DNA from: Corynebacterium sp. ACRPH
GTDB lineage: Bacteria > Actinomycetota > Actinomycetes > Mycobacteriales > Mycobacteriaceae
Direction of reading: 5' to 3'
DNA: 64,000 nt
NCBI RefSeq assembly: GCF_022347285.1
Contig: NZ_JAKRND010000012.1
Location: 19,604 to 83,603, forward strand
The position numbers were made by a program, and so were the translations under genes. The notes beneath the pieces were generated by a model. That model had not been told where the DNA came from, did no database searches, and worked only from the letters and a program-made list of their open reading frames with translations. Of the stretch, positions 56,501-64,000 are shown piece by piece. Every line of letters starts with the position of its first letter. The first letter of the stretch is position 1.

Positions 56501-56987
56501 CGCGGAGTCGGATGCCTACGCGATGTCCACCGAGTTCGGCGTGGAGCACGACAAGACGGCCCTGGTCGTGGAGTCCAACGTGTTCCGCTACAAGCCGCTG
56601 CTCGAGCCGCTGCGCGTCCGCGTTTCCGAGGGCGCCAACCCGCGCGACCTGCTGCGCCTGAAGCTGGCCTCCGCTGCTACGGGCACGGAGCTGGATATCT
56701 CCGCCAACCCGGAGGTTGCCCGCGAGTGGGGCGAGCTCGGCGAGCAGATGCGTACTTCCTCCGACCGCGACTTTGCCGAGGAAATCGCCATCGCTCAGTC
56801 CGTGCGCGTCCGCTCCTTGGGTGAGGCTCCGGATGAGTTCTACGAGGCCGCTGCGAAGTCCGGCTCCGTGATCCTGGATCAGGATGTATTGCCCGATGGC
56901 CGCCGCGAGCTGCTGCCGCTGCTACTCGAGCAGGCGATCTCCACCACGGAGCACCGCTTCGGCTACATCCACGGCCTCACCCCTTAA
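53511..56987 (+). CDS. putA: Bifunctional proline dehydrogenase / glutamate semialdehyde dehydrogenase
   Basis: PutA oxidises proline to glutamate in two steps and passes electrons to the respiratory chain. The protein has about 1,158 residues. The FAD-dependent proline dehydrogenase domain spans about residues 60-470 (SVKASSVVSQLNHWDFEG, KVRLVKGANLSMERV). The NAD-dependent aldehyde dehydrogenase domain is about 520-990 (VVITPPWNFPIAIPLGGIFA, ETSGKNAIIV, and the catalytic cysteine in GHAGQKCSAASL). There is no N-terminal ribbon-helix-helix repressor domain, so it is not autoregulatory. I prefer the TTG at 53511, preceded by GAGG; TTG 53499 is also open. It separates ftsE from prfB. Confidence 0.95.
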   Translation: MNSQANTPLPNSSDVEAVVTKAIHRAEQWLEIEETSASTKQLADMVHDPDGVEFTFAFVDRVARPEDNHVSAKEFAKIANPFKRTEPVPGFMSLVDSILVTAGSIAAPLLPNIVMPIARSYLRATVGHLVLDAESKALDRMLDDYRDKGFQLNLNLLGEAVLGEAEAQRRLDNTLDLLKSPRVDYVSVKASSVVSQLNHWDFEGSIERLKDRLRPLYRQAMKRDPHPFINLDMEEYKDLHLTIKLFTELLDEEEFQSLEAGIVLQAYLPDTFDALQELAEFAAQRRAKGGAKIKVRLVKGANLSMERVDSEVHDWPQAPYLTKAEVDANYIRLLDWVLQPEHADNLRIGVASHNLYHLALAHELSVARNVEHQLDAEMLQGMSPAQSAAVRDVTGNMILYTPVVKKEDFDVAISYLVRRLEENGAKQNFLYALFTPEDDETDVTGMTPMQGQELRFRNSVRDRWETFAGSRRTQNRLEEEAEKKGCQSDGLPGNFVNEPDTDPTLPANREWALQIVDPSSDPGPAQTPEVTDPAVIDAAVARCREASAQWSQKTGWERAELLDQAADALANNRSKLISAAVFEAGKTVAETDPEVSEAIDFARYYAESARQLDHVRGSVFTPYKSVVITPPWNFPIAIPLGGIFAALAAGSCAIIKPAPQVLRIAEVFMGILREAGISEDLVQLVNADEAEAGKRLVSHPDVESVILTGASETAKLFRGWKPRMVINAETSGKNAIIVTPAADPDLAVADIFKSAYGHAGQKCSAASLIIAVGSIGKSKRFINQLVDAVRSMKVGPGSDISTFMNGVIEEPGDKLLRGLTELDKGEKWLVKPRKLNDEGTLWSPGLRDNVKPGSWFHTHECFGPVAGIMHAETLDEAIEWQNSTGFGLTGGIHTIDVEETAYWRERVEVGNAYVERGITGAIVQRQSFGGWKNSALGSGAKAGGPNYVAQQGVWTEGDLSELAAGTLPTHITQLLREIRGLGSPALSKDDHVWLRRAAESDAYAMSTEFGVEHDKTALVVESNVFRYKPLLEPLRVRVSEGANPRDLLRLKLASAATGTELDISANPEVAREWGELGEQMRTSSDRDFAEEIAIAQSVRVRSLGEAPDEFYEAAAKSGSVILDQDVLPDGRRELLPLLLEQAISTTEHRFGYIHGLTP

Positions 56988-57004
56988 GGCGCGGCGCTGA
57001 GCCT

Positions 57005-57060
57005 GACCGGGCGCGCAGCCCGGTCGCAGCCCGGCGCGCGCTCGCGTACAGCCCGGCGCG
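57005..57060 (+). terminator. GC-rich hairpin between putA and prfB
   Basis: GACCGGGC (57005-57012) and GCCCGGTC (57018-57025) form a perfect 8-bp stem. Two copies of CAGCCCGGCGCGC follow. No T-run is present, so termination would be weak or of another type. It lies between convergent genes. Confidence 0.4.
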
Positions 57061-58194
57061 CTAGGCCTGCGCTTCCTGCTGCTGCGCCATGCGCCAGCGA
57101 ATGCCGGCCTCCAGGAAGCCGTCGAGGTCCCCATCCAGCACCTTGCTGGGGTCGTTAACCTCGACGTTCGTGCGCAGGTCCTTCACCATCTGGTACGGGT
57201 GCAGCACGTAGTTGCGCATCTGGTTGCCCCAGGAGTTCGAGCCGTCGCCCTTCAGCGCGTCCATTTCGGCCTGTTCTTCTTGACGCTTCCGCTCCAGCAG
57301 CTTCGCCTGCAGCACCCGCATGGCGGATGCCTTGTTCTGAATCTGCGATTTCTCGTTCTGGCACGTCACCACAATGCCGGTGGGCACGTGGGTCAGGCGC
57401 ACCGCCGAGTCGGTGGTGTTCACCGACTGCCCGCCGGGGCCCGAGGAGCGGTAGACGTCCACGCGTACGTCGTTTTCGTCAATGTCGATGTGGTCGGTCT
57501 TCTCCACCACTGGCAGCACCTCCACCTCGGCAAACGAGGTCTGGCGCCGCCCCTGGTTGTCGAAGGGGGAAATGCGCACCAGGCGGTGGGTTCCCTGCTC
57601 CACGGAGAGGGTGCCGTACATGTATTCGCCGTGGATGACGATGGTCGCGGACTTAATGCCGGCCTCCTCGGCATAGGAGATGTCGTAGACCTCCACCTTG
57701 TGCCCGGCCTTTTCCGCCCAGCGGGTGTACATGCGCAGCAGCATCTCTGCCCAATCTGCGGCATCCACGCCACCGGCGGCGCTGCGGATGTTCAGCACGG
57801 CTTCGCGCTCGTCGTACTCCCCCGACAGCATCGTCGTAACCTCGAGCGATTCAATCTCCTGGCGCAGCTCCTCGCGCTCCGCATCGGCCAACTGCACCGC
57901 TTCCTGAGCGGCATCCGGGTCGTCCCCGGCTTCCTCCTCGGCCATGTCGTAGAGCACCGGCAGGTCATCCAGGCGTTGGCGCAGCCCCGTGACCTTCTTC
58001 AGCTTCGCCTGCACGCGGGAAAGCTCGGAAGTCACCTGCTGCGCGTGGTCCGGATCGTCCCACAGCGAGGGGTCGGCGGACTTTTCCTCCAGCTCGCGGG
58101 CGCGGTCGCCCAGCTCGTCGAGGTTCAGCACCTTCTCGATGGTGGTCAGGGTGCCGTCCAGGTCGCTTAGGTCTGCAGAAACTTCCGGTTGCAT
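57061..58194 (-). CDS. prfB: Peptide chain release factor 2
   Basis: RF2 ends translation at UGA and UAA. The 377-residue protein has the SPF stop-codon recognition motif ([15 protein letters not shown], about residue 206). It also has the catalytic GGQ ([19 protein letters not shown], about residue 253). The frame is continuous from the ATG at 58194, so the autoregulatory +1 frameshift found in many bacteria is absent, as usual in actinobacteria. The long open frame upstream to 58800 is not part of the gene. Confidence 0.96.
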   Translation of the reverse strand: MQPEVSADLSDLDGTLTTIEKVLNLDELGDRARELEEKSADPSLWDDPDHAQQVTSELSRVQAKLKKVTGLRQRLDDLPVLYDMAEEEAGDDPDAAQEAVQLADAEREELRQEIESLEVTTMLSGEYDEREAVLNIRSAAGGVDAADWAEMLLRMYTRWAEKAGHKVEVYDISYAEEAGIKSATIVIHGEYMYGTLSVEQGTHRLVRISPFDNQGRRQTSFAEVEVLPVVEKTDHIDIDENDVRVDVYRSSGPGGQSVNTTDSAVRLTHVPTGIVVTCQNEKSQIQNKASAMRVLQAKLLERKRQEEQAEMDALKGDGSNSWGNQMRNYVLHPYQMVKDLRTNVEVNDPSKVLDGDLDGFLEAGIRWRMAQQQEAQA

Positions 58195-58233
58195 AATGCG
58201 CAAGTCTACCCGGCGACATGCACAATGGAATGT

Positions 58234-59094
58234 ATGGCTACTAACGGTTCTGATTCTTCTTCCCCGATCCCAGAGGACATGCTGAACGCGATCATCAAGA
58301 CGTTCATCGTGGCGCATGTCGACGATTCCGACCACCACCTGGCTCAGGCATTGGTCTATAACGCGGGCCGACTGGCATGGCGTATGCGCCAGACGGGTCT
58401 GGATACGGAGCAGAAGACGTCCGTCAGTGATGTCGTGACCGCTGCGGATCGCGCGGCCGAGAAGTTCATCGCCGACGCATTGCGCGCCATCCGCCCCGAG
58501 GATGGACTTTTGGGCGAGGAGGGCACCGCCGTGGAGTCGAAGTCCGGTCGCACCTGGGTGATCGACCCGGTCGATGGCACGTACAACTTCACTACTGGTT
58601 CGGATTATTGGTGCTCGGCCCTGGCTCTGGTCGAGGGATCCCCCGATGATCCGGACGCCCTGTTGTTCGGCGCCGTTCACCGCCCGGCGATGGGCTACAC
58701 GTGGTTTGGTGGCCCGGATATTCCTACTACTCGTGACGCCGCCGAGATCAGCCTGCCGAACACCACCGCGGAGCTGACCTGCCTGGGCGGCTACCTGCAC
58801 CCCACGGACATCGCGGACGCCACCCGACTGAACAGCTGGAAGGCCGTAAGCACGCAGTTTGCCACGTTGCGCATGCTGGGGTCTGCGTCTATCGATCTAG
58901 CCTGCGTGGCCGGTGGCGAGCTCGGCTGCTGGATGCAGCACAGCGTGGCCAGCTGGGACTGGTTGCCTGGGCGTGCTTTGGTAGAGGGCGCTGGGGGTGT
59001 CGCTAAGAAGGAAGAAAAAGACGGCACCACCTGGTTCATTGCCGGGGCGCCAGACGCGGTAGAGCAGTCCGTTAAGGCGCTGCGCGAAGCCTAG
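58234..59094 (+). CDS. Inositol monophosphatase family protein
   Basis: This 286-residue Mg2+-dependent phosphatase has the family motifs [19 protein letters not shown] (metal-binding aspartates) and the C-terminal [15 protein letters not shown]. It starts 39 bases from the divergent prfB start. A paralogue, HisN, lies downstream. In C. glutamicum similar paralogues sit together near prfB-hisN. Substrate may be inositol phosphate, a sugar phosphate or histidinol phosphate; the sequence does not tell. Confidence 0.88.
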   Translation: MATNGSDSSSPIPEDMLNAIIKTFIVAHVDDSDHHLAQALVYNAGRLAWRMRQTGLDTEQKTSVSDVVTAADRAAEKFIADALRAIRPEDGLLGEEGTAVESKSGRTWVIDPVDGTYNFTTGSDYWCSALALVEGSPDDPDALLFGAVHRPAMGYTWFGGPDIPTTRDAAEISLPNTTAELTCLGGYLHPTDIADATRLNSWKAVSTQFATLRMLGSASIDLACVAGGELGCWMQHSVASWDWLPGRALVEGAGGVAKKEEKDGTTWFIAGAPDAVEQSVKALREA

Positions 59095-59181
59095 CGAGAA
59101 GGCCGCACCTCCCCCCCCTTTGTCACACTAGTCACATTCTTCCCATGGCTTTACGTGCGCCACGGGGTTATCATGTGTGAC

Positions 59182-60066
59182 ATGACGGACTCGGTTTCCC
59201 CATATGCAGATGACCTGACCCTGGCGCTGTCGCTGGCCGACGCAGCCGACGCGATAACCATGGCGCGGTTCGAGGCAAATGACCTGAGCGTTGAATCGAA
59301 GCCCGACCTCACGCCGGTGAGCGACGCAGACACCGCCGTGGAGAAGGAACTGCGGGAACTCATCGCCGCACACCACCCGGAGGACGCCCTGCTGGGAGAG
59401 GAATTCGGCGGCGACGTCACCTTCGCCGGGCGCCAGTGGGTCATCGACCCCATCGACGGCACTAAGAACTTCGTGCGCGGCGTACCCGTGTGGGCCACGC
59501 TGATCAGCCTGCTGGTGGACGGCAAGCCCGTGGTGGGGGTTGTCTCCGCGCCCGCGTTGGGGCGCCGCTGGTGGGCTGCTGAGGGATCCGGCGCATGGCG
59601 ACTGTTTAACACCCCGGCCAGCGCTGCCACCGGCGGTACTGGTAGCACTGGCGACACCGGCGCCACCGGCAACACAGGCAACGCAAACGGTGGGGTGCCG
59701 TCGGTAGGTGCTCGCCGCCTGGAGGTTTCGCAGGTTTCGCAGATCTCGGACTCTTCGATTGCGATTTCCTCCCTATCCGGCTGGGCGGACTGCGGCAAGC
59801 GCGAGCAGCTGATCAACCTGACGGATTCCGCGTGGCGCCTGCGCGGATACGGCGACTTCTGGTCCTACATGCTGGTCGCCGAGGGCGCGGTGGACATCGC
59901 CGCCGAGCCGGAGGTAAGCCTCTGGGACCTGGCGGCACTGGCGCCGATCATCACGGAGGCCGGCGGGCGCTTCACCTCCCTGGACGGCCAGGACGGCCCA
60001 CACGGCGGATCTGCCGTCGCCACCAACGGCCTGCTGCACGAGGCCACGCTCCGCGCCCTGGATTAG
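59182..60066 (+). CDS. hisN: Histidinol-phosphatase (inositol monophosphatase type) with a Gly-X-Thr insertion
   Basis: HisN removes phosphate from histidinol phosphate, the eighth step of histidine synthesis. The sequence follows the C. glutamicum HisN closely, as I remember it: [80 protein letters not shown] and [12 protein letters not shown]. Unlike it, a run of about 22 residues rich in TG and GxT ([15 protein letters not shown]...) is inserted near residue 150, between WRLFNT and RRLEVSQ. That place is a surface loop. The start is the ATG at 59182 or at 59173. Confidence 0.9.
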   Translation: MTDSVSPYADDLTLALSLADAADAITMARFEANDLSVESKPDLTPVSDADTAVEKELRELIAAHHPEDALLGEEFGGDVTFAGRQWVIDPIDGTKNFVRGVPVWATLISLLVDGKPVVGVVSAPALGRRWWAAEGSGAWRLFNTPASAATGGTGSTGDTGATGNTGNANGGVPSVGARRLEVSQVSQISDSSIAISSLSGWADCGKREQLINLTDSAWRLRGYGDFWSYMLVAEGAVDIAAEPEVSLWDLAALAPIITEAGGRFTSLDGQDGPHGGSAVATNGLLHEATLRALD

Positions 60067-60163
60067 CGCGCCGGCCTAGCGCTGAACTGCTGCCCGTGCC
60101 GCAGCTTCAGGGCGCTGGCCTGTCGCTAACCGAGCCTGACCCAAGCCGGGACCTACCCGGAAC

Positions 60164-61687
60164 CTAGACGTCGAGCGCCAGATACACGGTGTCGAGGTAC
60201 TCCTCGATGCCCTCGAAACCACCCTCGCGGCCCAGGCCGGACTGCTTCACTCCGCCGAACGGAGCAGACGCATCCGATAGCGCGCCACGGTTCACACCGA
60301 CCATGCCGGCCTCCATGCGCTCGGCGAAGCGCAGGGTCTTCTTCATATCCTCGCCCATCACATAGCCAGCCAGCCCGAAAACGGTATCGTTGGCGACCTT
60401 CAAGGCTTCCTCATCGCTGGAGACGCGCTGCACGGCCGCGACGGGACCGAAGATCTCCTGATTAGCGATCTCAAACTGTGGCGTCACGCCCGTAAGCACC
60501 GTGGCGGGATACCAGAAACCATTCGGGTCCAGGTCGGGGTGCGTCTCCCCCAGCTTCTCCAAGGCCTCATTACCGCCGAGGGCAACGTGCGCCCCCTCCT
60601 CGACCGCCTTGGTTACCATGTCGCGCACTCCATCGCGCTGCTCCTGGCTAACCAGCGGCCCCATGGTCGTCTTCGGGTCGGTGCCCGGCCCCAACACGAA
60701 CTCGCTCATCTTCTGCACCAGCCCAGCCTCGAACTTGTCAGCCAGGGACTCGTGAACGATGAAGCGGTTAGCGGCCACACAAACCTGACCCGCGCCACGC
60801 ATCTTCGCCGCAATGGCCTGCTCCACGGCCTTGTCCACATCCGCGTGCTCCAACACAACGAAAGGCGCATTACCGCCGAGCTCCAGCGACGTGCGGATCG
60901 TCTTCTGCGCCGCGGTGGCGGCCAGCGCCTGGCCGACCTCCGTGGAACCTGTGAACGTCAGCTTGCGCAGGCGATCGTCGTCCAACAGGGCGGAAACGCG
61001 GCGCGCCGAAGATGTCGGCAGCACCTGGAACACACCATCCGGAATGCCGGCGATGCGCCCCAGCTCCGCGAAGTAGAGCATCGTCAGCGGGGTCAGCTGC
61101 GCCGGCTTAGCAATCACGGTGCAGCCCGCCGCCAGCGCCGGAGCCAGCTTGCGGGTCACCATCGCCAGCGGGAAGTTCCACGGGGTGATCGCCAGCACCG
61201 GCCCCACCGGACGGTGCGTAGTCACGATGCGTCCATTACCCGCCGGAGCCACGCGATACTCGCCAGCGATCGCCGCCGCCCGCTCGCTGAACCAACGCAG
61301 ATACTCGGCAGCGTAGGTCACCTCGCCCTTGGAATCTGGCAGCGCGCGCCCCAGCTCCAGGCACTGCAAAGCCGCCAGCTGATCCGCGTGCTCATGCACC
61401 AGATCGAACAGCCGACGCAGAAGCTCGGAACGCTCCCGCGGGGTGGATTCGGCCCAGTCCGCCTGAACCTCCACAGCCTTATCCATGGCCTCCCGCGCAT
61501 CATCCTCTGTCGCCGCAGCGACATCCGCGAAAGGCTTCCCCGTGGCGGCGTCAATAACCGAAATAGTTTCACCGGCAGACCCAGAGCGCCAGGCCCCACC
61601 TAAGAACAACCCCGTGGGCACCTCGAAGGAAAGCCCCGCGGCCTGAAGAGTGGTGCTGAATTCAGAAGGAATGTTGAGTGAAGTCAT
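60164..61687 (-). CDS. gabD: NAD(P)-dependent succinate-semialdehyde dehydrogenase
   Basis: This 507-residue aldehyde dehydrogenase should oxidise succinate semialdehyde (from GABA) to succinate. The coenzyme site is [20 protein letters not shown], then FTGSTEVGQ. The catalytic glutamate is in [11 protein letters not shown] (about 267). The catalytic cysteine is in [12 protein letters not shown] (about 299), slightly different from the usual SGQ-C-CANR. The C-terminal [20 protein letters not shown] matches succinate-semialdehyde dehydrogenases. Related aldehydes cannot be excluded. Confidence 0.9.
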   Translation of the reverse strand: MTSLNIPSEFSTTLQAAGLSFEVPTGLFLGGAWRSGSAGETISVIDAATGKPFADVAAATEDDAREAMDKAVEVQADWAESTPRERSELLRRLFDLVHEHADQLAALQCLELGRALPDSKGEVTYAAEYLRWFSERAAAIAGEYRVAPAGNGRIVTTHRPVGPVLAITPWNFPLAMVTRKLAPALAAGCTVIAKPAQLTPLTMLYFAELGRIAGIPDGVFQVLPTSSARRVSALLDDDRLRKLTFTGSTEVGQALAATAAQKTIRTSLELGGNAPFVVLEHADVDKAVEQAIAAKMRGAGQVCVAANRFIVHESLADKFEAGLVQKMSEFVLGPGTDPKTTMGPLVSQEQRDGVRDMVTKAVEEGAHVALGGNEALEKLGETHPDLDPNGFWYPATVLTGVTPQFEIANQEIFGPVAAVQRVSSDEEALKVANDTVFGLAGYVMGEDMKKTLRFAERMEAGMVGVNRGALSDASAPFGGVKQSGLGREGGFEGIEEYLDTVYLALDV

Positions 61688-61796
61688 ATACCCACATATA
61701 CGCGCCTTTCGGAGGCAGGCTTACAGACCGCCACGCGCCTGCACCTTTTCCACTACCGTGGAAAGTGATAATTGCAGCGACGAAAGGAGCCCAGCT

Positions 61797-63500
61797 GTGC
61801 CTATGCCACAACAACGCGAAACCGCACATAAGACACGGGAATGGAAGAAGCTCACCGAATACGCCGACGCAACCCGCGGCACTCAAATGCGAGAGCTCTT
61901 CACCGAACAGCCGGGCCGCTCCAGCGACATGACCTACAACGTAGGCCCGCTGCACGTAGACCTGTCGAAGAACCTCATCGACGAGCGCGGACTGCGCCTG
62001 CTGCTGGATCTCGCTCGCGCCCGTGGCCTGGAGGACTACCGCAGCGCCATGTTCGACGGCGAGCACATCAACACCACCGAGGATCGTGCCGTGCTACACA
62101 CCGCGCTGCGCATCCCGGTCGACCGGGAGTTCAGCATCCCAGTCGGGGCGGATGAAACGCAGGATGTGGCCGCCGATGTGCACGCAGTGCTGGGCCGCAT
62201 GCGCGACTTCGCCAAGGCGCTCCGCTCCGGCTCCTGGCAGGGCGTGACCGGGCACACCATCAAGCACGTAGTGAACATCGGCATCGGCGGCTCCGACCTG
62301 GGTCCGGCGATGGCCGCACAGGCGCTGCGCCCCTACATGACGGCCGGCATTACGCCGCACTTCATATCCAACATCGACCCGGCGGACGTGGCCGGCACCC
62401 TCGACGGGCTGGATGCCGAGTCCACGCTGTTCGTCATCGCCTCCAAGACCTTCACCACCTCTGAGACTCTGGCCAACGCCCACGCCGCGCGCCGCTGGCT
62501 GCTGCGCAACCTCGCCGATGAGGGCGTGGACGTCGAGGGGGAGGACGCCATCCGCGACATCACCTCCAAGCACTTCGTGGCCGTCTCCACCGCCGCGGAG
62601 AAGGTGCAGGACTTCGGCATCGACACGAAAAACATGTTCGAGTTCTGGGACTGGGTAGGCGGCCGCTACTCCGTGGACTCCGCCATTGGTCTGTCCTTGA
62701 TGGCCGCCATTGGACCGCAGGACTTCATGCGCTTCCTGGAGGGATTCCACGAGGTAGACGACCACTTCCGCACCGAGCCGCTAGAGATGAACATTCCGGT
62801 GCTGATGGGCATGCTGGGCGTGTGGTACACCGATTTCCTGGGCGCGCAGTCGCACGCGGTGCTGCCGTATTCCGAGGACATGGCACGCTTCCCCGCCTAC
62901 CTGCAGCAGCTGACGATGGAATCCAATGGCAAGTCCGTGCAGCTGGACGGCGCCCCGGTGGAGGTTCCATCCGGCGAGATCTACTGGGGCGAGCCCGGCA
63001 CCAACGGCCAGCACGCCTTCTTCCAGCTGCTGCACCAGGGCACGCACCTGGTGCCGGCTGACTTCATCGGTTTCGTCAACCCGCACGACGATGCAGTCGC
63101 CGCCGACGGAACCACCAGCATGCACGACATGTTGATGTCCAACTTCTTCGCCCAGACCCGCGTGCTGGCCTTCGGCAAGAACGCCGAAGAGTTGAAGGAG
63201 GAGGGCGTGGCCCCCGAATTGATCCCGCACAAGGTGATGCCCGGCAACCGTCCGACCACCACCATCCTGGCCAACAAGCTGACCCCGAAGACGCTGGGTG
63301 CGCTGATCGCACTGTACGAGCACATTGTTTTCGTGCAGGGCGTGATCTGGGGCATCAACAGCTTTGACCAGTGGGGTGTGGAGCTCGGTAAGAAGCAGGC
63401 AAACGCGCTGTTGCCTGCGGTTACTGGTGAGGAGCGTAGTGACGCCGGCGACTCCTCCACCGACGACCTCATCGCTTACTACCGTCAGCACCGGGGCTAG
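61797..63500 (+). CDS. pgi: Glucose-6-phosphate isomerase
   Basis: Pgi interconverts glucose 6-phosphate and fructose 6-phosphate. From the GTG at 61797 (AAAGGAG seven bases upstream) it has 567 residues. Signatures are [20 protein letters not shown] (sugar phosphate loop), [38 protein letters not shown], and [20 protein letters not shown] at the end. All catalytic regions are present. The open frame reaches back to 61650 inside gabD's opposite strand, but only the GTG has a ribosome-binding site. Confidence 0.97.
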   Translation: MPMPQQRETAHKTREWKKLTEYADATRGTQMRELFTEQPGRSSDMTYNVGPLHVDLSKNLIDERGLRLLLDLARARGLEDYRSAMFDGEHINTTEDRAVLHTALRIPVDREFSIPVGADETQDVAADVHAVLGRMRDFAKALRSGSWQGVTGHTIKHVVNIGIGGSDLGPAMAAQALRPYMTAGITPHFISNIDPADVAGTLDGLDAESTLFVIASKTFTTSETLANAHAARRWLLRNLADEGVDVEGEDAIRDITSKHFVAVSTAAEKVQDFGIDTKNMFEFWDWVGGRYSVDSAIGLSLMAAIGPQDFMRFLEGFHEVDDHFRTEPLEMNIPVLMGMLGVWYTDFLGAQSHAVLPYSEDMARFPAYLQQLTMESNGKSVQLDGAPVEVPSGEIYWGEPGTNGQHAFFQLLHQGTHLVPADFIGFVNPHDDAVAADGTTSMHDMLMSNFFAQTRVLAFGKNAEELKEEGVAPELIPHKVMPGNRPTTTILANKLTPKTLGALIALYEHIVFVQGVIWGINSFDQWGVELGKKQANALLPAVTGEERSDAGDSSTDDLIAYYRQHRG

Positions 63501-63624
63501 CGACTTACGCCGAAAGCTAACGCTGGGGGCCCGGTGATCGATATCCCTTACGAAACCTCTTCCCTCAAGACTGGTTTTGACTGGTTTTAGACCGCACGGA
63601 TCCCCCAGAAAGGAACGCTCCCCA

Positions 63625-63873
63625 ATGAAGATTCGCAAGACTTTGGCCGTAGGCCTCGCAACGGCATCGATCAGCGCGGGCGTAGCTGCGCCGGCACAGG
63701 CAGAGGCAACCACGCCGCAGACTGCGCAGGTGGCGCAGGCTGCTACGCCCGAGCCATACACCCCCATTACAGGCTCCCTGAGGATGGCTCCCGTCTTTCT
63801 AGCCTCTCCCATAGTTCTTCCAGCCGTTCTGTTGTACGCGATTTGGGTTCGCCTGAACCCCGGCCTCGGTTAG
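63625..63873 (+). CDS. Small exported protein
   Basis: The 82-residue protein has a classic Sec signal peptide: MKIRKTLAVGLATASISAGV, then AAPAQA and cleavage before EATT. A short Thr/Gln/Ala-rich segment follows, then a hydrophobic helix (VFLASPIVLPAVLLYAIWV) that could anchor it. AAAGGA lies about 10 bases upstream of the ATG. Similar short exported proteins are common in corynebacteria; function unknown. Confidence 0.75.
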   Translation: MKIRKTLAVGLATASISAGVAAPAQAEATTPQTAQVAQAATPEPYTPITGSLRMAPVFLASPIVLPAVLLYAIWVRLNPGLG

Positions 63874-63901
63874 GCCAACGCCCCGCCCCACCGCAGTGCG
63901 T

Positions 63902-63939
63902 AGGGTGGGTAAGCGCCGGTTTCGGCGTCTACCCACCCT
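63902..63939. terminator. Hairpin after the small exported protein
   Basis: AGGGTGGGTA (63902-63911) pairs with TACCCACCCT (63930-63939), with a GCGCCG/CGGCG inner stem. It is a strong hairpin without a T-run. Confidence 0.55.
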
Positions 63940-63953
63940 GACTAGTCTCTGGC

Positions 63954-64000
63954 CTGACCCTGTCCCCGGTCTGCCCCCTGACCCTGTCCCCGGTCTGCCC
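63954..64000. repeat. 24-bp direct repeat at the window edge
   Basis: A unit starting CTGACCCTGTCCCCGG occurs at 63954 and again at 63978, and the second copy runs to the end of the window. More copies may follow. Confidence 0.7.

Noticed and set aside
58195..58800. N-terminal extension of the prfB frame
   Set aside because: It overlaps the divergent phosphatase gene and adds about 200 residues unlike any RF2; the ATG at 58194 gives the normal protein.

Overview
The window looks like a Corynebacterium chromosome, probably from the lipophilic, medium-to-high-GC part of the genus. Several things point there. The block serB-ctaD-nrdF-ferritin-nrdE-nrdI-nrdH-rpmJ is in corynebacterial order. HisN and NrdH resemble the C. 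glutamicum proteins as I remember them. The tmRNA tag is AENTQRDYALAA, and smpB-ftsX-ftsE-prfB are close together. Core genes use mostly CTG for leucine and are GC-rich. The genus is an inference; the species cannot be fixed from sequence alone.

Layout. 1-5123: a truncated membrane-anchored protein, an acidic protein overlapping an ECF sigma factor, an acyl-CoA ligase and serB. 5316-12725: cytochrome aa3 subunit I (ctaD), the class Ib ribonucleotide reductase genes (nrdF; nrdHIE behind two NrdR-like boxes), ferritin, and a cysteine-free ribosomal protein L36. 12912-14430: nadE and a VKOR-type disulfide oxidase. 14619-20530: foreign island 1, with a frameshifted helix-turn-helix gene, a large Upf1-like helicase, the 3' remnant of a nuclease-like gene, a complete IS3-family element and a broken second one. 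20644-30447: tRNA-Ala(GGC), a membrane DsbA-like protein that could work with the VKOR protein, pgm, an alanine/Na+ symporter, a lipoprotein, a second acyl-CoA ligase, a Tat-exported phosphoesterase and a YuiF-like antiporter.

30471-47738 is foreign island 2, ending beside ssrA. It holds a decayed helicase, a tight three-gene operon of nuclease-type proteins (GmrSD-like, Mrr-like, GIY-YIG-like), a convergent single-chain type ISP restriction-modification enzyme, an Hsp31/DJ-1-like protein, a stack of broken insertion sequences (IS3, IS256, IS110, IS21) and, among them, an AT-rich two-gene operon of a ParA-like ATPase and a HEPN-like protein. The ParA-HEPN pair and the three-nuclease operon are the best candidates for little-described defence systems.

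47739-64000 is core again: ssrA, a membrane protein with 10-residue tandem repeats, smpB, ftsX, ftsE, an AbgT transporter, putA, prfB, two inositol-monophosphatase family genes (the second is hisN, with a Gly-X-Thr insertion), gabD, pgi and a small exported protein. ssrA and smpB supply ribosome rescue; putA and gabD feed proline and GABA-type carbon to glutamate and succinate; pgm and pgi handle glucose phosphates. A short motif, GGGCGTCANTA, recurs seven times across the core parts and has no assigned role.
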